From Bacteroidia bacterium (lineage in GTDB: Bacteria > Bacteroidota > Bacteroidia > Bacteroidales > Azobacteroidaceae), in contig BNTV01000002.1 in the NCBI GenBank assembly GCA_025996865.1, positions 30,114 to 94,113 on the forward strand: a stretch of DNA of 64,000 bases. The letters are read 5' to 3'. The position numbers were made by a program, and so were the translations under genes. Under the pieces are notes generated by a model. It had not been told where the DNA came from and made no database searches. It saw only the letters and a list, made by a program, of their open reading frames with translations. How positions within the stretch are numbered: the stretch's first letter is position 1; every line of letters begins with the position of its first letter. Shown piece by piece: positions 59,312 through 64,000 of this stretch.

Positions 59312-60997
59312 ATGATAAAAAGATTTTATTTATTAGTAATTTTTCTGTTTACAACAGGACTATGTGTTTTTGGGCAGTATCCCAAAATCACATCCGAAGT
59401 AGCCGCACAATCCGGCGAACTCTTGAAGAAAGCGCAAATCGCTTCCGATGCAGCTTGGGCAAAAGCGTTACCTGTCATAGAAAAAGAAGCTACCGAAGGA
59501 CGTCCTTATATTCCTTGGGCAGCCCGTCCTACCGATTTGCCGCAGGCAAAAATTCCGGCATTTCCCGGAGCGCAAGGCGGTGGTGCGTATAGTTTCGGCG
59601 GCCGCGGAGGAAAAGTGATTGTTGTGAATAATTTGAACGACAGCGGTCCCGGTTCTTTCCGCGATGCTTGCGAACAGGGCGGAGCGCGTATTATTGTATT
59701 TAATGTGGCCGGTATCATCCGGTTGACCAGTCCGGTCATTATACGTGCGCCCTACCTTACTATTGCAGGACAAACCGCTCCCGGTGACGGGATTTGCATT
59801 GCCGGCGAAACCGTTTGGTGCAATACGCACGATGTGGTCATCCGCCACGTCCGTTTCCGTCGCGGGGAAACCTGGGTAGGACGTCGCGATGACTCGTTTG
59901 GCGGCAACCCTGTGGGAAATATCATGATCGACCACGTTTCGGCCAGTTGGGGCTTGGATGAAAACATCTCATTCTACCGCCACATGTACGATCCTGGAGA
60001 CGGTTCCAAAGAATTGAAATTAGGGACTGTAAACGTAACCATTCAAAATTCGATCTCTTCGCAAGCATTGGATACTTATAACCATTCATTCGGAAGCACG
60101 TTGGGCGGAGAAAACTGTACGTTCATGCGCAACCTTTGGGCGAATAACGCCGGAAGAAATCCTTCCATCGGATGGAACGGCGTTTTCAACTTCGTTAATA
60201 ATGTCGTTTTCAATTGGGTGCATCGTTCTGCCGACGGCGGAGATTATACGGCGCTCTATAATTTTATCAATAACTACTACAAACCGGGACCGCTAACTCC
60301 GAAAAAATCCTCGGTAGGGCATCGCATTGTGAAGCCGGAATCGGGAAGAAGTAAATTAGGTTACTACGTTTTTGGCCGGGTTTATGCCAACGGAAATATA
60401 GTAGAAGGTTATCCCGAAGTAACTGCCGACAACTGGAACGGCGGCGTTCAGGTTCAGGAAAAACCAAACACCGATGGTTACACGGAAAAAATGAAATGGA
60501 ACGAGCCGTTCCCGATTGATAATCCGTTTCCTATCCTGTCGGCTCAGGATGCCTACAAGTTTGTATTAGACAATGTAGGGGCTAATTTTCCTAAAAGGGA
60601 TATTGTCGATGAACGGATCGTCAAACAGGTTCGTACCGGAGAAGTTTATTATGATAAAAGCATTGAAAAAGAAGAATTTTATCAATTCGAACACCGTCGT
60701 TTGCCCAAAGATTCTTATAAACAAGGAATCATCACCGACATCAAACAAGTAGGCGGTTATCCCGAATACAAAGGAACACCCTACAAAGACAGCGATAACG
60801 ACGGGATACCCGACGCATGGGAAAAGAAATACGGATTAAATCCGAACGACCCGACCGATGCGGTAAAAGATCTGAATGGCGATGGTTATACGAACATCGA
60901 AAAATACATTAACGGTATCGACCCTACAAAGAAAGTGGATTGGACGAAACCGGAAAATAATCACGATACATTGCAGGCTAAAAAAAGTCTTTTATAA
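59312..60997 (+). CDS. Secreted PL1-type pectate lyase
   Basis: The 561-residue protein has a signal peptide (MIKRFYLLVIFLFTTGLCVF) and a helical spacer (residues 25-75). The lyase motifs are FPGAQGGGAYSFGGRGGKV, LTIAGQTAPGDGICIAG, IMIDHVSASWGLDENISFYR, NPSIGWNGVFNFVNNVVFNW and NNYYKPGPL. It ends with calcium-loop repeats DSDNDGIPDAWEKKYGLNP and DLNGDGYTNIEKYI. It follows the previous lyase by 38 bases. Its base composition matches the SusC and SusD genes, unlike the preceding lyase. Both should release unsaturated oligogalacturonides for the SusC/SusD pair. Confidence 0.9.
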   Translation: MIKRFYLLVIFLFTTGLCVFGQYPKITSEVAAQSGELLKKAQIASDAAWAKALPVIEKEATEGRPYIPWAARPTDLPQAKIPAFPGAQGGGAYSFGGRGGKVIVVNNLNDSGPGSFRDACEQGGARIIVFNVAGIIRLTSPVIIRAPYLTIAGQTAPGDGICIAGETVWCNTHDVVIRHVRFRRGETWVGRRDDSFGGNPVGNIMIDHVSASWGLDENISFYRHMYDPGDGSKELKLGTVNVTIQNSISSQALDTYNHSFGSTLGGENCTFMRNLWANNAGRNPSIGWNGVFNFVNNVVFNWVHRSADGGDYTALYNFINNYYKPGPLTPKKSSVGHRIVKPESGRSKLGYYVFGRVYANGNIVEGYPEVTADNWNGGVQVQEKPNTDGYTEKMKWNEPFPIDNPFPILSAQDAYKFVLDNVGANFPKRDIVDERIVKQVRTGEVYYDKSIEKEEFYQFEHRRLPKDSYKQGIITDIKQVGGYPEYKGTPYKDSDNDGIPDAWEKKYGLNPNDPTDAVKDLNGDGYTNIEKYINGIDPTKKVDWTKPENNHDTLQAKKSLL

Positions 60998-61051
60998 AAA
61001 GGTGACATAAGAAAGAATCACATATTTTTCCAATCTAAATGAGTAATTATT

Positions 61052-63952
61052 ATGAAAATTGTAAATTTAACATTAATGGCGTTGCTATTGATTGCTACAA
61101 TAGCAATACCTATTGACGCATCAGCGCAACAAACCCGGATCATTTCAGGTGTTGTGCTTGATGAAAATTCCGAACCCGTAATCGGCGCCAACGTTGCTAT
61201 TCCGGGTACTTCTATTGGAACGACTACAAATGTTGATGGAAAATTCAACTTGAGTGTGCCGGCTGACAAACATAATTTGCAGATTACCTATTTGGGGCAT
61301 TACCCCCAAACGATATCTATTGTAAATCAGACGGTATTGACCGTTTCCTTGGTTCTGAAGAGCCAAGAACTGGATGAAGTAGTGGTTGTAGGATATGGAT
61401 CTCAACAAAAGAAACACTTAACGGGAGCTATCACAACGGTTAGTCCGGAACAATTTGAAACACTCCCCTATGGTAATTTGGGAGCCATACTTCAAGGTGA
61501 AGTTGTCGGATTGAATGTGAGTGGAGGACAAAGTCGACCTCAAAGTCAAGCTTCTTTGACCATTCGTAATCCGTTTACTCTGTCGAAAGACGGAGGGACA
61601 CTTTCTCCTGTCTATGTTGTTGATGATATTATTGTTTCTGAATCTACTTTCAATCTTATAGATGTAAACGAGGTAGAACAGATATCTATCGTGAAAGACG
61701 GCGCTGCTGCCGTTTATGGAGCAAGAGGCTCTCAGGGAGCCATATTGGTTAGGACGAAAAGAGGTAAAGAAGGAGCAGCACGCATTTCATACTCCGGTCA
61801 ATTCGGGTATAATGATGAGGTAGCACGTCCTAAAGTGATGGACGCTTATAACTATGGGCTTTTCTGGAACCGTTTTGCCGGCGCCAGTGGAAACAGCCCG
61901 ATTAGTAATCCCAAGACCGGTCTTTTTCAAGCAGACGAATTGGAAGCCATGAAAGAAATGAATTATGATTGGTTGGATAGAGCATGGAAAGCCGCTAATA
62001 GTATGAAACACAATGTCACGTTGAGTGGAGGGCTTAAAAATGCCACTTTCTTCGGTAGTTTATCCTATTTTACGCAAACAGGTAATTTAGGTCGCTTGGA
62101 TTATGACAAATGGAATTACCGGGTGGGAGCAGACGTGAAAATGGGTTCGCATTTCAAAGTTTCGTTTCAGGCTTCCGGAGATTATGAAAAGACCATAAAA
62201 ACCTTTAACAAAGTAGGTGGCGAAAATGATGAAAACGATTATAATACTTTATTGTTTACGCCACGGTATATACCCTCTCATATTGGCGATACTGATATTC
62301 CGTTACTCCGTTATGGCGTTTCTAATAGTCAAAGGAACGCTATACAACAATACAATTTCTTTGAATTAGAAAAACGGGGCGACATTGTGGACACTCAACC
62401 GCAATCCATGCGTATTAACGGATCAGTCGAATACGATTTTGATTGGAGTAAAATATTCAAGGGATTGAAAGTGAAAGTGAATTATTCCAAAAGTATTACT
62501 AACAATGAATCCAATCAGTTTGGTTCAAAATACACGGGATATTATTTCGGAACAAGGGGAGGTTCAGGAAACCACTTGTACATAGGTGAGAATTTATTAG
62601 ATGCATCCAATCTCAAAACGGTTCAGGTGAATAATGGCAACCGTCTTATGCGAGATATGACAAGAGGTGATGATTATCAGTTAAATTTCACAGTCAATTA
62701 TGCCCGTACTTTTGGTTTGCATAATGTAAGCGGTTTATTTTCTATCGAAAGAAGGGAGTCTAATACTTCAACTTCCCGTTTCTTAAGGGAAGACCCGTTG
62801 GATTATACTCTTTTCAATGGAGAATCGAATACGGCAACAGGTACAATAGACGGTAATACCGGGCGTACGCAGTCCGGTGATATGTCATATATCGGACGTT
62901 TGAATTATTCATACGGCGACAAGTATTTGTTTGAATTTCTGGTTCGTTCGGATGCTTCTACCAAATTTTCCCCGGATAACTATTGGAGTCTTTTCCCTTC
63001 CGTATCGGCAGGTTGGGTGATATCGGAAGAATCGTGGTTTAAGGACAATGAAAGTCTTAGTTGGTTGAATTATTTGAAAATAAGAGGATCTTATGGGCTT
63101 TTGGGAAAAGACAATACAAAAGCTTGGTTATGGCGGCAACGTTATACTTATCAAGCCAATAAAGGCGCTGTCTTTGGAACCAATGCAAGTGCAAATGTAG
63201 GTTGGGGATTAAAAATGGAAGCTGCTCCGAATTATAACGCACATTGGGATAAAGCCTATAAACATAATTTGGGTATCGACGCTCATTTCCTTAAAGACCG
63301 TTTGTCTGTTGGCATTGATGGTTATTTAGACAAAAACAAAGAAATGCTGGTTCAACGGGAAGCTTCTGTTCCCGTAACGGTAGGAGGCGCTATGGCTGCT
63401 GAAAACTACGATGAAATAAATGCCTACGGAGTGGAATTATCCTTGGGGTGGAGAAGCAAAATTGATCAATTTAAATACAATATCAGCATCAACACCAGTT
63501 ATTCAGCATCAGATTATATCAAAAAAGACTGGCCCGCAATATTAGCTTACAACAGCGTTTATCCCGGCGGTCCGCAAGATATGGGATCATGGGGATACGA
63601 TTATATGGGTATGTTCCGTACACAGGAAGACATTGATAACTATTTTACCCAATATAATATCACCAAATATATGAGTCTGAATAAAGACCAAGTTAAACCG
63701 GGTATGTTGATGTACAGGGATATAAGAGGGCCACAACTGGCAGATGGAACGTATGAAGGACCTGATGGTATTATCGACGGAAAAGATCAGATTCAGTTAT
63801 CGAAAAGATCCAGCAATCCTTATGGTTTCAACTTGAGAATAGGTGGAGAATGGAAAGGATTGTCCTTTAGCGCTTCTTTCGGCGCTTCGTGGGGAGCATT
63901 TTCCACCCTTCCCGGCTCAGCGCGCTCAGTGTCAAGCTCCAATTTGGAATAA
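61052..63952 (+). pseudogene. Second SusC-type transporter, 3' end lost near the window edge
   Basis: The signal region MKIVNLTLMALLLIATIAIP, the regulatory-like domain (RIISGVVLDENSEPVIGANV), the TonB-box region (DEVVVVGYGSQQKKHLTGAI), plug and most of the barrel are present. After GASWGAFSTLPGSARS and SSSNLE the frame stops at 63950-63952. The complete SusC at 51472 continues about 130 residues past the equivalent point. None of the three + frames in the remaining 48 bases resembles SusC. The barrel therefore lacks its last strands and terminal Phe and should not assemble. Either an insertion begins near 63950 or a rearrangement joins unrelated DNA there. At 966 residues the rest is intact. 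Confidence 0.8.
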
Positions 63953-64000
63953 AGATAGGCCCGCCAAAAATAGACTTCTCCTTTTAATGTTTTCTTTTCC
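63950..64000. other. Sequence unrelated to SusC after the truncation point
   Basis: The last 51 bases, beginning TAAAGATAGGCCCGCCAAAA, encode nothing SusC-like in any + frame. They could be the end of an insertion sequence whose body lies beyond the window. No partner terminal repeat is visible here. Confidence 0.4.

Overview
The window reads as a chromosome segment of a Bacteroidetes bacterium, most likely order Bacteroidales. The grounds are SusC/SusD pairs, dense runs of secreted glycoside hydrolases and pectate lyases, promoters with the Bacteroidetes -7 box TAnnTTTG, absence of clear Shine-Dalgarno sites, and short palindromic repeats of types familiar from this phylum. I cannot name genus or species. 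I saw no rRNA, tRNA or CRISPR array.

Layout. (1) 1-26886, all on +, is one tightly packed run of at least 12 genes with overlaps or gaps of at most 24 nt except around one repeat. It encodes a GH78 alpha-rhamnosidase-like enzyme cut by the left edge, an unassigned TIM-barrel hydrolase, a beta-propeller/GH2 fusion, two more GH2 enzymes, a cytosolic URO-D-like protein, a GH106-like rhamnosidase, a GH28 polygalacturonase and a DUF5703-like protein. An aldo/keto reductase, a zinc alcohol dehydrogenase and an amidohydrolase follow. Together they look like depolymerisation of rhamnose- and galacturonate-rich pectin (rhamnogalacturonan) followed by oxidation of a released sugar. (2) 26887-43250 is accessory DNA: broken genes, a chimeric integrase, two XRE copies, a KilA-N pseudogene, and a compact minus-strand operon of XRE regulator, TIR-like protein, TIR/deoxyribosyltransferase-like plus TPR protein, second TIR-like protein and AlbA_2 ATPase. 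Next comes a same-strand series of cassette-like cargo (Fic and DUF1016 fragments, VOC, AraC, GNAT, DUF234 ATPase, surface repeat protein) separated by GC-rich imperfect inverted repeats, ending near a second AlbA_2 ATPase. (3) 43351-48065 is a catabolic operon: split transketolase, FGGY kinase and fucose-isomerase-like protein, with a layout matching transketolase-type D-apiose catabolism. (4) 48205-64000 is a second pectin locus: two secreted surface proteins, SusC, SusD, a core-deleted pectate lyase, two full-length pectate lyases, and a SusC broken near base 63950.

Two themes stand out. First, palindromic repeats of several unrelated families lie in frame inside at least seven protein-coding genes. 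In three secreted enzymes a composite inverted-repeat element of about 165-240 bp lies between the start codon and the signal-peptide core, so it must be translated and in one case supplies part of the hydrophobic core. Second, the TIR - TIR/TPR - TIR - AlbA_2 operon is a plausible antiphage or NAD-signalling module whose gene set I do not recognise as a named system.

All assignments come from reading sequence; no database search was possible. Family names rest on remembered motifs and should be read with the stated confidences.
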